This document shows, in pieces, positions 1-7,322 of a stretch of DNA of 42,277 nucleotides. Made by a program: the position numbers and the translations under genes. Source of the stretch: Legionella sp. (GTDB lineage: Bacteria; Pseudomonadota; Gammaproteobacteria; Legionellales; Legionellaceae); NCBI GenBank assembly GCA_017306715.1, contig JAFKHV010000027.1:1-42277 (forward strand), written 5' to 3'. Numbering within the stretch: the stretch's first letter is position 1; every line of letters starts with the position of its first letter. A model generated the notes under the pieces. That model made no database searches and was not told where the DNA came from. It was given only the letters and a program-made list of their open reading frames with translations.

Positions 1-1284
1 AGCAAGTAACAGTGGTAATTTTCTATCAAGCGATATGTTAATGTCTGGTGAAGTAATACTCTCCAGAATAGCATGACCATTACTGCCTCCAAAACCAAAA
101 GAACTCACTGCGACATGTCGATGCGGATAGTCCAACATCGTCTCATTAATCTGCAGATTGGCCGGCATAAGGAGGTTAGCTTGCCCGGTCATATGATGTG
201 GAGGAATTTGTTGATGCTGTAAAACAAGAATGCCCTTAAGCATCCCTAACAAACCTGCCCCGGCCTCCAAATGGCCTAAATTGGCCTTGATACTACCGAT
301 GAAAACATTCGGATAGTGTCGTTGAATCGCCTCTAATTCGATAGGATCACCTAAACTTGTACCCGTACCATGCGTTTCAATATAGTTCAGATCAAGTGAT
401 GCAACCATTTCTTTTGTTCTGGCTAATAAATCAGATTGGATCTCAACACTGGGAGCTGTCATACTGGGTGTAGTACCATTATGATTACTACAAATACCAA
501 TAATTTTTGCCATTGGTTTAAGATGCAGCTGGTTGGCCAGACTTTGTCGTGTTAGTAAAAGACAGACGGCCCCTTCCAATGGTATGTAACCATCTGCGTT
601 CATCGCAAAAGTATGACAGCTGCCAGAACGCGATATCATTCCGGCTTGCTTAAAACTGTGATAACGATGACTACTGCCAATATGGTTTACACCTACTACA
701 AATACCCAGTCACATACCCCCGCTTCGAGACTAAGGCAAGCATCCTGGACCGCAATTAAGGAAGAAGCACAAGCCGCATTAACCGTTTTACTCGATCCTG
801 TAAAATTGAAAAAATGGGAGGCTTTATTAGCAATGGAGGCTTCGCAATGATTTAAAAAAAAACGACTATCCACCTGGACACCATCTTCGATCATACGATG
901 TAAGTGATCAACTGACATTACCCCGGCAAACACTCCCGTGTTAAAAGTTTGCAGGATTTCTGCTGAAAGATTGACAGACTTTATTGCTTTATCAATCACA
1001 TGAATCGCAAGATATTGCTGTGGATCAACTTGCGATAGTTCTGATGAAGAAATTCCATATTGATTGACAAATCCCCAATCATTTAACAAATTAGCATTGG
1101 TTAACGATAATTCATCACAGCGTTGGCGGTGCTGGCTAGGGGTTAAATGCCTTCCTCGTTTTTGACACAATACTTCCCAAAGAGCGTCCAGTGTATGAAT
1201 CGAAGGCAATTCAACACTGGCTGCAACGACCACACAAGGGTCTGTAACACCAACTACTTCAGAATGGGGAGTTGTTTTGTCCAT
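1..1284 (-). CDS. Beta-ketoacyl synthase / polyketide synthase, N-terminal KS part (runs off the left edge)
   Basis: The reverse strand is open for 428 codons from an ATG at 1284 to the window edge, so the C-terminus is missing. It encodes a ketosynthase domain, which performs decarboxylative Claisen condensation of acyl chains on carrier proteins. The visible triad is Cys172 (in NAACASSL), His305 (in ETHGTGTSLGDP) and His338 (in NLGHLEAGAG), and the C-terminal GFGGSNGHAIL motif of PKS-type KS domains is present near residue 398. The N-terminus has no signal peptide. Homologues usually continue into acyltransferase, ketoreductase and carrier domains, but that cannot be seen here. The start lies inside the 3' end of the upstream F-box/kinase gene (26-bp overlap), which implies co-transcription and probably translational coupling. 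A GAGGA sequence lies about 10 nt before the ATG. The KS assignment is secure; the product and total length are unknown. Confidence 0.9.
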   Translation of the reverse strand, partial: MDKTTPHSEVVGVTDPCVVVAASVELPSIHTLDALWEVLCQKRGRHLTPSQHRQRCDELSLTNANLLNDWGFVNQYGISSSELSQVDPQQYLAIHVIDKAIKSVNLSAEILQTFNTGVFAGVMSVDHLHRMIEDGVQVDSRFFLNHCEASIANKASHFFNFTGSSKTVNAACASSLIAVQDACLSLEAGVCDWVFVVGVNHIGSSHRYHSFKQAGMISRSGSCHTFAMNADGYIPLEGAVCLLLTRQSLANQLHLKPMAKIIGICSNHNGTTPSMTAPSVEIQSDLLARTKEMVASLDLNYIETHGTGTSLGDPIELEAIQRHYPNVFIGSIKANLGHLEAGAGLLGMLKGILVLQHQQIPPHHMTGQANLLMPANLQINETMLDYPHRHVAVSSFGFGGSNGHAILESITSPDINISLDRKLPLLLA

Positions 1285-3646
1285 TACTACTTAAATCCTC
1301 AAGGAGGGGCACTTGGGGGATATCCAATATTTCCTGAGTACCAGTGTCACGAAAAATTCTTAATTGTTCGACAAAGTTAACTTCCTTGAGCAATGTGTCA
1401 GCAGATTTTAAAAACATCTTAGCGATATAGTAACGCCCTTCTGCCGTGTTTTTATCAATCTTAAGCAATTTAGGATTAGATTCACTAAACCGCGGTAAAC
1501 TTTCTACAATACTTGGATCTGTGGTGTACGATGTATCCCCATTAATAGCCAGTGAACAAATAGCATAGCGAAGATAAGCATATAGTTTAGCCAATTGATA
1601 GGTTGCCTCATCACGTAGGCTAACACCTTGATTAATATACGCCATTAAGAAAAATGCTTCCTCAATCGGATTCAGGCGAAGAGAATTGGCGATAGTGGCC
1701 ACATCAATAAGCGGCTGACCTACTCGAGTAAACTCCCAATCAATCAATTTAAACTGATAGCGTTTAGCACTATAAAGAATATTCCAAGGATTAATATCAA
1801 AATGACAAATAACCTGCTTAATATCTTTTCTCAACACAGGATCAATCTGACGAATAAGGGAGATAGCCCATTTAAACTCCGCTAAAAACGGCATGGATAC
1901 AGACTGTCTCAGGACCGTATCAACCATTTCATCGAATTTATCTTTTTTGAAGAAACTAGTGATTCTAGGTTGTGGTGCACTATGAAATGTTCTTAATGCT
2001 GCCGCCAGTTCAGCTAGATGAGACGGTTTACGCTGGATTAACCAGCTCATGTCATTCTCAACAAACTCACTAATTTGAACTCCATTGGCAAAATCAACAC
2101 GCTCTACAAGGGGAGCTACGCCTTGTTTACTGGCAAGACTGTTAACCACACACTCTGGAATGAATGAAACATCACCATTTGCCACCACTTTAATCACAAA
2201 CTTGTGTAAGCCTGTATCAAGGAAAAAATTCTGACAAAATGGAGATAATCCACCTGATAGTAGCCCCAAGGTCCCTCTTGGGTTAGGCATAAAGCATATT
2301 AAAGCATTCCATAATCTTCGACCTATATCCTCGGATTTAGCTAAAGCCATAACACTTTTTTGAGTAAAGGTTTGCTCCAAACTTTGTAGGGAACGAACCA
2401 TCGCCGCCCAATCTCGACTCACCAATTTTAATTTAGCGAGTTCAATAGGAGATAGTAGATTAAAAATCTTATTCCAAACAATATGTGGTAAGGGTAAATA
2501 ATGCAGTTGTGCTCGAGGTGCCTTTTCCAACAAAATGACCTGTTTGAAGTGGTAATCATTTATTGTAAGCATGGCTTGCTTAATTAGCATAATGCTAATG
2601 AAATAACGACCGGCATCACTTCCTCTGTCAACAACACCATGTTGCTCAGGACGATACTGATTAAATGCTGGAATAGATTTGATTTCCATCATTCGTACCT
2701 GTTCAGGATTCTTAATATTTGCTGCAAAACTAATTGCAAAGCGTAGAAGAGCAATCTGTTTCATCAAATTAAAATGCTTCATTTGCTCTTCAGATGGTTT
2801 TTTCCCAATATATTTCTCTAGCAAAATATCACTTTGACTAGCACTCAACCGCAAGGTCGATACAATGGTGGCCAAATCTAACAAAGCATCATTAACACCG
2901 GCACATTCCCAGTCGATAAAGAAAATATTATCCTGTTGCGCTAACAAATTATTAGGATTGATATCATTATGACAAAGGGCATCCTCTCTAGTTAGAGTAG
3001 CGAAATAGTCGAGCTGCTCAAGAGCATAAGCTAACAAATAAAATTCTGAATACTTCTGAATCATATCTTCAAGCTGGTTCCGCCTTAAAGATATCAGAGT
3101 GGAGCTTTCAACCTCCGTGGGTCTTTTTAATTTTGGCCCTTTATGTATCTTTCTGAGTTTGGCGGCTAAATCCTCCAGCTGGTTTGTACTGAGATTTCTC
3201 AATAAATTTGGATCATTGTCAACAAACCGCATAATAAAAATGCCGGAAGCAAAATCAAAATATTCTATTTTGGGGGCAACACCAGCCTCAGAAAAAAATA
3301 ATGAAATAAGTATCTCATGAGACCTTCCACTGCAATGATTAATTTGACGAACAACAAAACACTCTTTCCCAGTGTTTACCTTATAACTTGCCGCCCATGG
3401 AGAGCATCCTGCGGTTAGACGCTCAATCGATACTGAGTCTGTTTTTTTTGATAACACCTTCAACAAATGTGGCATCAACTTATCAACAGGGACCTCATCG
3501 TCACAATTTACTGTAAGATTTTGAGCCTCAAAGGGAAAGTTGTGCCATGCTCGATTAACTTTACTAAGTTGTGCTTTGCTGTCTTTATCGAGAAATCTGG
3601 TAATATTATTGACAACGCTTAAGGGGAGTTGATAAGAAAAGAACAT
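1259..3646 (-). CDS. Tandem F-box / choline-kinase-like phosphotransferase protein (effector candidate)
   Basis: This is a 795-residue protein from the ATG at 3646. An upstream in-frame TTG at 3667 is a worse choice because AAAAGG sits 6 nt before the ATG and the promoter would leave almost no leader for the TTG. It holds two copies of one module. Copy 1 has an F-box-like segment (residues about 7-37, LPLSVVNNITRFL then RAWHNF) and an APH/choline-kinase fold with catalytic HNDINPNN (about 224) and metal-binding FIDWEC. Copy 2 has an F-box (about 381-419, LPLPHIVWNKIFNLL then SRDW) and a second kinase with HFDINPWN (about 613) and LIDWEF. F-boxes recruit SKP1-cullin ubiquitin ligases, which exist only in eukaryotes, so action in a host cell is inferred. 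The kinase substrate is unknown. The 3' end overlaps the ketosynthase gene. Domain calls are strong; the role is open. Confidence 0.85.
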   Translation of the reverse strand: MFFSYQLPLSVVNNITRFLDKDSKAQLSKVNRAWHNFPFEAQNLTVNCDDEVPVDKLMPHLLKVLSKKTDSVSIERLTAGCSPWAASYKVNTGKECFVVRQINHCSGRSHEILISLFFSEAGVAPKIEYFDFASGIFIMRFVDNDPNLLRNLSTNQLEDLAAKLRKIHKGPKLKRPTEVESSTLISLRRNQLEDMIQKYSEFYLLAYALEQLDYFATLTREDALCHNDINPNNLLAQQDNIFFIDWECAGVNDALLDLATIVSTLRLSASQSDILLEKYIGKKPSEEQMKHFNLMKQIALLRFAISFAANIKNPEQVRMMEIKSIPAFNQYRPEQHGVVDRGSDAGRYFISIMLIKQAMLTINDYHFKQVILLEKAPRAQLHYLPLPHIVWNKIFNLLSPIELAKLKLVSRDWAAMVRSLQSLEQTFTQKSVMALAKSEDIGRRLWNALICFMPNPRGTLGLLSGGLSPFCQNFFLDTGLHKFVIKVVANGDVSFIPECVVNSLASKQGVAPLVERVDFANGVQISEFVENDMSWLIQRKPSHLAELAAALRTFHSAPQPRITSFFKKDKFDEMVDTVLRQSVSMPFLAEFKWAISLIRQIDPVLRKDIKQVICHFDINPWNILYSAKRYQFKLIDWEFTRVGQPLIDVATIANSLRLNPIEEAFFLMAYINQGVSLRDEATYQLAKLYAYLRYAICSLAINGDTSYTTDPSIVESLPRFSESNPKLLKIDKNTAEGRYYIAKMFLKSADTLLKEVNFVEQLRIFRDTGTQEILDIPQVPLLEDLSSNGQNNSPF

Positions 3647-3678
3647 CTTGGACCTTTTTACTATCAAAAAACATTTTT

Positions 3679-3707
3679 AGTATACATTGCCTATTATTTT
3701 GATTCAA
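3679..3707 (-). promoter_or_regulatory. Sigma-70-type promoter of the F-box/kinase-PKS operon
   Basis: On the reverse strand a -35 TTGAAT (3702-3707) and a perfect-looking -10 TATACT (3679-3684) are separated by 17 bp. Transcription would begin near 3672, giving a leader of about 26 nt to the ATG at 3646. This supports the downstream ATG over the TTG at 3667. Confidence 0.65.
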
Positions 3708-4091
3708 TGGTTTTGTATTGATCGATATTTGTTTTCATTTTATCCAATAGCGTTGTCTCATACCTATCCGTAAAATCTAATACTATTTTCAGCCGATTCT
3801 CGCTATTCCCCAATCAGGTGATTTTTGACTAGAATTTTATTAAATTACAAACTGATCCTAAGGCTATGCATTATTGGAGATAGAACAAGAACCTCTCTAT
3901 CTCAGAATAGAATAAACTATTTTCAGTGGGATATATTTCCTCATTGATAATAACAATTTTATATATTGAATATTTACTACTAAATTTGACTGTGGGGATT
4001 TTGTGGGGATCAGTACAGCGTTGTTATGCACTGTACTGCAATTGTAGTGGGTGGCGACATTTAATTATATAATAAATTCAATAAGTTAATT
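3708..4091. other. AT-rich intergenic stretch with repeats beside a tRNA remnant
   Basis: No gene is seen here. Close to the tRNA-Arg remnant there is a direct repeat TGTGGGGAT (3991-3999 and 4002-4010, 11-bp period). An inverted repeat CAGTACAG/CTGTACTG (4011-4018 and 4031-4038) follows immediately. Their position 60-110 bp from a tRNA 3' end resembles the arm-site and excision-site architecture of integrative elements, but no integrase gene is present, so this is only suggestive. Confidence 0.4.
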
Positions 4092-4400
4092 CTAAACTAC
4101 CGGGCTTCGAACCAAGGTGTCGGGGGTTCGAGTCCCTCCGAGCGCGCCATGTACACCCAGTGCTAATAGAATTCTTAATGCCGGATCCCATTCATATGCC
4201 AAAAAAAACTGTTGATGAGAAATTTTAAATTTATATACATACACTCCAAGTAAATCCCCTTTCTTCTCCTGTCCAATTTCGAGATTAATGACAATATCTC
4301 TTACAGCCTCATTTACGATGGATTTATGTGAGGCTGGTAATTTTTTATAAACTTTCTTAAATGCCGGCATTTGCCTTATTTCAATATCACTCACCTTCAC
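4092..4400 (-). pseudogene. RelE/ParE-family toxin with its C-terminus replaced by tRNA-antisense sequence
   Basis: The 102-aa product resembles the RelE/ParE toxins of about 95 aa that carry a KKGDLxGVxVYKFK core (here KKGDLLGVYVYKFKISHQQ, about residues 42-60) and the LLALG strand. Family members usually continue as HENFYRDLKR. Here the frame goes from ALGVH directly into the antisense of the tRNA-Arg remnant, giving the tail GALGGTRTPDTLVRSPVV (residues about 85-102). The break falls exactly at the CCA end of the tRNA copy. The conserved C-terminal Tyr/Arg residues are therefore lost, and mRNA-cleavage activity is probably abolished. It overlaps the antitoxin gene by 14 bp. It may still be translated and bind the antitoxin. 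Family membership is fairly sure; loss of function is inferred. Confidence 0.75.
4102..4149 (+). repeat. Degenerate tRNA-Arg(TCG) 3' half, copy 1 (attachment-site remnant)
   Basis: The sequence matches the 3' part of a tRNA: anticodon loop CTTCGAA (anticodon TCG, arginine), variable loop GTGTC, T-arm with loop TTCGAGT between GGGGG and CCCTC, acceptor strand CGAGCGC, discriminator G and an encoded CCA ending at 4149. The 5' half (acceptor strand, D-arm, 5' anticodon stem) is absent, so it cannot be a functional tRNA. Homology to copy 2 begins at GG just 5' of the anticodon loop. Such 3' tRNA fragments are typical scars of tyrosine-integrase elements. Confidence 0.8.
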
Positions 4401-4614
4401 CCTCGAATTGAAAAGGTTCAGCTAAAGACTTATCTTGAAGCTTGGAAAGCAAAACATCTTTTATAAACTCAATGGGTAAATCAGGATTATCCAATGCACA
4501 CTTCCCTAATTTAGCCCAATATTCTATTTGATTCGGAATAGAGCGGAATTCTGCAGCAGCAACTTTTTTTGCCTCGTTATAAATGTTTTCGTCAATTCTT
4601 ATTGGGATTCCCAT
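4387..4614 (-). CDS. ParD-like antitoxin
   Basis: The 75-aa protein starts MGIPIRIDENIYNEAKK, the ribbon-helix-helix-like DNA-binding start of the ParD-like antitoxin family (PF11903 type). It continues with the family's FRSIPNQIEYWAKLGK and ALDNPDLPIEFI segments. The C-terminal acidic tail (FEGEGE) would contact the toxin. In such modules the antitoxin neutralises a RelE/ParE toxin and represses its own operon. The downstream toxin overlaps by 14 bp but looks broken, so this may be an orphan antitoxin. Length is normal for the family. Confidence 0.8.
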   Translation of the reverse strand: MGIPIRIDENIYNEAKKVAAAEFRSIPNQIEYWAKLGKCALDNPDLPIEFIKDVLLSKLQDKSLAEPFQFEGEGE

Positions 4615-4622
4615 AATCTCAC

Positions 4623-4653
4623 CTACAGTAGTATTCTTTTGCTACATTTGTAG
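4623..4653. promoter_or_regulatory. Probable antitoxin operator (two palindromes)
   Basis: Directly upstream of the antitoxin start lie CTACAGTAG (4623-4631) and CTACATTTGTAG (4642-4653). They are two related dyads sharing the half-site CTACA. Autoregulatory ribbon-helix-helix antitoxins bind such paired half-sites over their own promoter. The assignment rests on position and symmetry only. Confidence 0.5.
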
Positions 4654-4802
4654 TATAGCATTATTTTGGTTTAAATAAAGCGCAAGCAGTAAGTAACTTA
4701 AACCGCATAACGGTGACCGTATTAAGGAGTTTTTTGGCTGTTTTTAACGATATTGATGCATCGCAACTCTCTGATTTATAAGGATTTTAAACTCAAGCAT
4801 TA

Positions 4803-4847
4803 GGCTTCGAACCAAAGTGTCAGGAGCTCGAGTCCCTCCGAGCGCCA
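4803..4847 (+). repeat. Degenerate tRNA-Arg(TCG) 3' half, copy 2
   Basis: This is a direct repeat of the 4103-4149 tRNA-Arg 3' fragment, 700 bp away. It has four substitutions and a 2-nt deletion in the acceptor end (GCGCGCCA becomes GCGCCA). It again begins at GG and the anticodon loop CTTCGAA. The two copies bracket the toxin-antitoxin module, as left and right attachment scars would. It is more eroded than copy 1. Confidence 0.75.
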
Positions 4848-4880
4848 TTTAATTGGTTCTTTTATTGGTAAAATTAGTGA

Positions 4881-5039
4881 TCAAAATTACCTGATTTATA
4901 CCCCTATGGGTATATAAAAAACTATTATGCTTCTCCTACTAAATTATCGGCTGTTCAACAAGGGGGGTTAGGGGTTACTATTACTCATTTGAATCAAACA
5001 TCAGAGATTGATGGATTGGTACAGTCCATTTTGGGTTAG
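4881..5039 (+). pseudogene. C-terminal remnant of a PLP-dependent aminotransferase-like protein
   Basis: After an in-frame stop at 4878 the frame is open for 52 codons without a suitable start codon and ends with TAG at 5037-5039. The translation contains QQGGLGVTITHLNQTSEIDG, which resembles the end of fold-type I (class V-like) aminotransferases, where a strand like RISLTHLNTEEEID closes the domain. The rest of the enzyme is absent. It lies 44 bp before the KAS III gene on the same strand, so the two may once have formed an operon. The identification is from pattern memory of the family and is moderate. Confidence 0.45.
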
Positions 5040-5083
5040 GAAGGCACTAAGTCTATTCTGACTTAGACAAGTAGGAGAAAATT

Positions 5084-6043
5084 ATGGGTATTAAAGTTAT
5101 TGCAAGCTCCATGTATCTTCCAGAGCGATTAGTTGATAATACCTACTATGAAAAAAAATTTAATAAGCCTACTGGTTGGGTTGAGCAAAGAACTGGAATC
5201 ATTACCAGACATAAATCTGAAAAAGACACATTGGTTTCAGACCTTGCTTCAAAAAGTGTTTTGCCTTTGTTGAGTGAAATTGAGTCACCCATAGAATTCC
5301 TAATCTGTACTACTTCTACCCCAGATTCGTTACTTCCCTCTACAGCAAACCGAATTGCTCAAATGTTAAATCTAAATAATGTGTTTTGTTTTGATTTAAT
5401 GTCAGGATGTGCTGGATTTTTACAGGCATTGGTGGTGGCAAACAGTTTATTGGAAAGTGGCTTGTATCGAAGAGGAATGATCGTTGCAGCTGAGAAAATG
5501 AGTTTAATTATAGATGAAGACGATCCTGTTTGTGATCCCATTTTTGGTGATGCTTCCGCAGCAATAATAGTCGAATATCACCCCGAAAAAAACGTGTTCG
5601 GAATTTATATGGGCAATGAATGCACCGGGGTAGATTTTTTACATATTAAACCAACTCATCAATTGGATTTAGCATTACAACAGGAAGCTAAAAATAAAGT
5701 CTATATGGATGGGCAGCAGGTTTTTAAAAATGCGGTACGTTTTATGGCAGCATCTGCAAAGCAGGCACTGGATCAAGCTAAGATGCCTATTTCAGATATT
5801 GACTTTATTATCCCTCATCAGGCGAATATGCGTATAATTACTGCCGTTGCGGAAATGTTAGACATAGAGCTTGATAAAGTATTGGTTACTATCAATCATT
5901 TGGGCAACGTGGTTAATGCGAGCATTCCAATTACTTTAAATATAAATAAATCTAAGCTGCGTAATAAACAGCTCCTAATTACTGCTTTTGGTGCGGGCTT
6001 CAATTATGGAGCACTGATTATAAAGGATTTATTTATGGAATAA
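5084..6043 (+). CDS. 3-oxoacyl-[ACP] synthase III-like enzyme (KAS III/FabH family)
   Basis: This 319-aa protein has the full thiolase-fold KAS III layout. The nucleophile is Cys109 in MSGCAGFL, His245 lies in IIPHQANMR, and Asn275 in NHLGNVVNAS forms the C-H-N triad. The N-terminal GWVEQRTGI is the family's substrate-pocket motif. KAS III enzymes condense acyl-CoA with malonyl-ACP. Divergent members make secondary metabolites or signals, for example beta-ketoacids or quinolones. A good Shine-Dalgarno (AGGAGA) precedes the ATG. It is not next to other fab genes but stands between an aminotransferase remnant and a radical-SAM remnant, so it is probably a pathway-specific copy rather than the housekeeping FabH. 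It is intact, although its neighbours are decayed. Confidence 0.9.
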   Translation: MGIKVIASSMYLPERLVDNTYYEKKFNKPTGWVEQRTGIITRHKSEKDTLVSDLASKSVLPLLSEIESPIEFLICTTSTPDSLLPSTANRIAQMLNLNNVFCFDLMSGCAGFLQALVVANSLLESGLYRRGMIVAAEKMSLIIDEDDPVCDPIFGDASAAIIVEYHPEKNVFGIYMGNECTGVDFLHIKPTHQLDLALQQEAKNKVYMDGQQVFKNAVRFMAASAKQALDQAKMPISDIDFIIPHQANMRIITAVAEMLDIELDKVLVTINHLGNVVNASIPITLNINKSKLRNKQLLITAFGAGFNYGALIIKDLFME

Positions 6044-6080
6044 ATTAATGTTCTTTCAGATTAAATCTAAATTAACGCAA

Positions 6081-6604
6081 TTAAAAGGATTCAGGAATTG
6101 CTATTCGTTGGTGGACCCTATTTTCTCTTGAATTGCAGTTCATGCATAAGTGAAATTTTCTTTTCTCTGTGAAAATCTGTTCGCGAAATGCTTGATATTC
6201 TTCCCCATTCCAAACTTTACCAAAACCCTCGGTCATATTCCCTAAATGAACTTTCGCATAAGCATCATAGCAACAGGGGACGACATCTCCATTCCAACAC
6301 ACTGTGGAGCTTGAATAAAGCTTCCAACAGGAACTGTCTATGGTTCTTTTATAATCGGTAATGCCATTACACGAGTCATAAATTGTATATTCCTTTGTCT
6401 CTGTCCGATATTTATCAAGCAGGAATTTTAACAATACTTGATCATATTGCCTGAAAATGAAATAACTTAGTGTCACCTCATTGGCACCAGTTTTTTGGCT
6501 AATTGGAGTAGCCCATTGACTATATGTTCATTCGTTTTCATAAGAATGAAGTATAGTGTGTATCGGCTAAAAATTGATGAGTTTGGGGGTAATCCCCTCA
6601 TAAT
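6081..6604 (-). pseudogene. Radical SAM protein remnant: SPASM-type domain with upstream frameshift
   Basis: A 131-codon frame (6081-6476, GTG start) carries a SPASM-like cysteine set: CWKLYSSSTVCWNGDVVPCC then CMNC. This is typical of the auxiliary Fe-S domain at the C-terminus of radical-SAM peptide or sugar-modifying enzymes. The coding sense continues upstream in another frame (about 6497-6604) reading YFILMKTNEHIVNGLLQLAKK. It would join the lower frame as AKKTGANEVTLS if the A6 run at 6491-6496 had one more A. A single-base loss in a homopolymer therefore explains the break. The radical-SAM CxxxCxxC motif is missing altogether, so the gene is also 5'-truncated. It converges on the KAS III gene and ends 37 bp from it. 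Confidence 0.65.
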
Positions 6605-6799
6605 TTACCCGTGTACTGTGATTATCTCGAAAAAATATTTAAGCTATGTTCCGGTTTTAAAATTGCTTAATCCTGAATAAATTACATTTAACTTAATAAA
6701 CCCCAATGAAACCGGGCTGACTCAATTGCAGCAAGGGACTATGTCGAATAAGCTTTTTCTTTTAATGCTGTTTTCTCTAATTTTTTAATCACTGCATCC
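6605..6799. other. Non-coding stretch between the radical-SAM remnant and the coiled-coil gene
   Basis: No convincing gene, hairpin or repeat is seen. A plus-strand frame at 6495-6680 has low-complexity translation and overlaps the radical-SAM remnant antisense, so it is not called. Confidence 0.4.
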
Positions 6800-7315
6800 C
6801 TAAAAAAATAACCGTGTACCACCTATCGATGCCTTTGAGGTATTTATAAATGTATTTTGATTTTTAATTACACATTCCAGCTCGTTTTGTAAGCTTTGTT
6901 GATTTGCCATTAACTCTATAAGTTGTTGATAACAGACTTGGAGGTAAGTATTCAACTCATTAAATTTATTCATTCCGGTATAAGGGACCACGCTTTGTTC
7001 GTTAAGCTCTTGCTTTTTAGCCATCAACTCATAAAGCGTTTTGTTCAGATCTTCGATGCCTAAGTCATCCTTTTTTTCTGAAACAAGTTGGAGATCATAA
7101 AATTCAAGGAGTTGCTTTATGCATTCATTGATTTGTATTTGATAAGTAATCTGGCTTTTTAACAAACCCACTTTTTTTTGCATTTCTAGAACCTGGGAGG
7201 AAAGAACATTTTTTTCCGGCTGATAAATTTTTTCTATAATTTTTTTAATGCCAAAAAACCCCATGGTCAGAAAAAAATGACCTATTTGACGTTGTTGTTC
7301 TTCAGGAATATACAT
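6800..7315 (-). CDS. Coiled-coil protein of unknown function, third gene of the beta-helix operon
   Basis: This 171-aa protein matches no family I recognise. A short hydrophobic stretch (IGHFFLTMGFFGIKKII, about 11-27) is followed by heptad-like helices rich in Leu, Gln, Lys and Glu (about 38-72 and 115-152, for example NQQSLQNELECVIKNQ). It lacks a signal peptide, and its C-terminus is SIGGTRLFF. It starts 7 bp after the preceding gene's stop, with a clear AGGTGA ribosome site, and is the last gene of a three-gene operon. Gene order suggests a partner of the 185-aa membrane protein and the giant beta-helix protein. Confidence 0.65.
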   Translation of the reverse strand: MYIPEEQQRQIGHFFLTMGFFGIKKIIEKIYQPEKNVLSSQVLEMQKKVGLLKSQITYQIQINECIKQLLEFYDLQLVSEKKDDLGIEDLNKTLYELMAKKQELNEQSVVPYTGMNKFNELNTYLQVCYQQLIELMANQQSLQNELECVIKNQNTFINTSKASIGGTRLFF

Positions 7316-7322
7316 AAGTCAC

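Noticed and set aside
3647..3667. TTG start at 3667 for the F-box/kinase protein
   Set aside because: The ATG at 3646 has a properly spaced AAAAGG, and the likely transcription start (about 3672) leaves too short a leader for the TTG.
4102..4149. A functional tRNA-Arg gene
   Set aside because: Only the anticodon loop to CCA part is present. The 5' acceptor strand, D-arm and 5' anticodon stem are missing, and the bases before the loop cannot pair with those after it.
6495..6680. Plus-strand frame of 61 codons
   Set aside because: It is antisense to the radical-SAM remnant, has no ribosome site and its translation is low-complexity.
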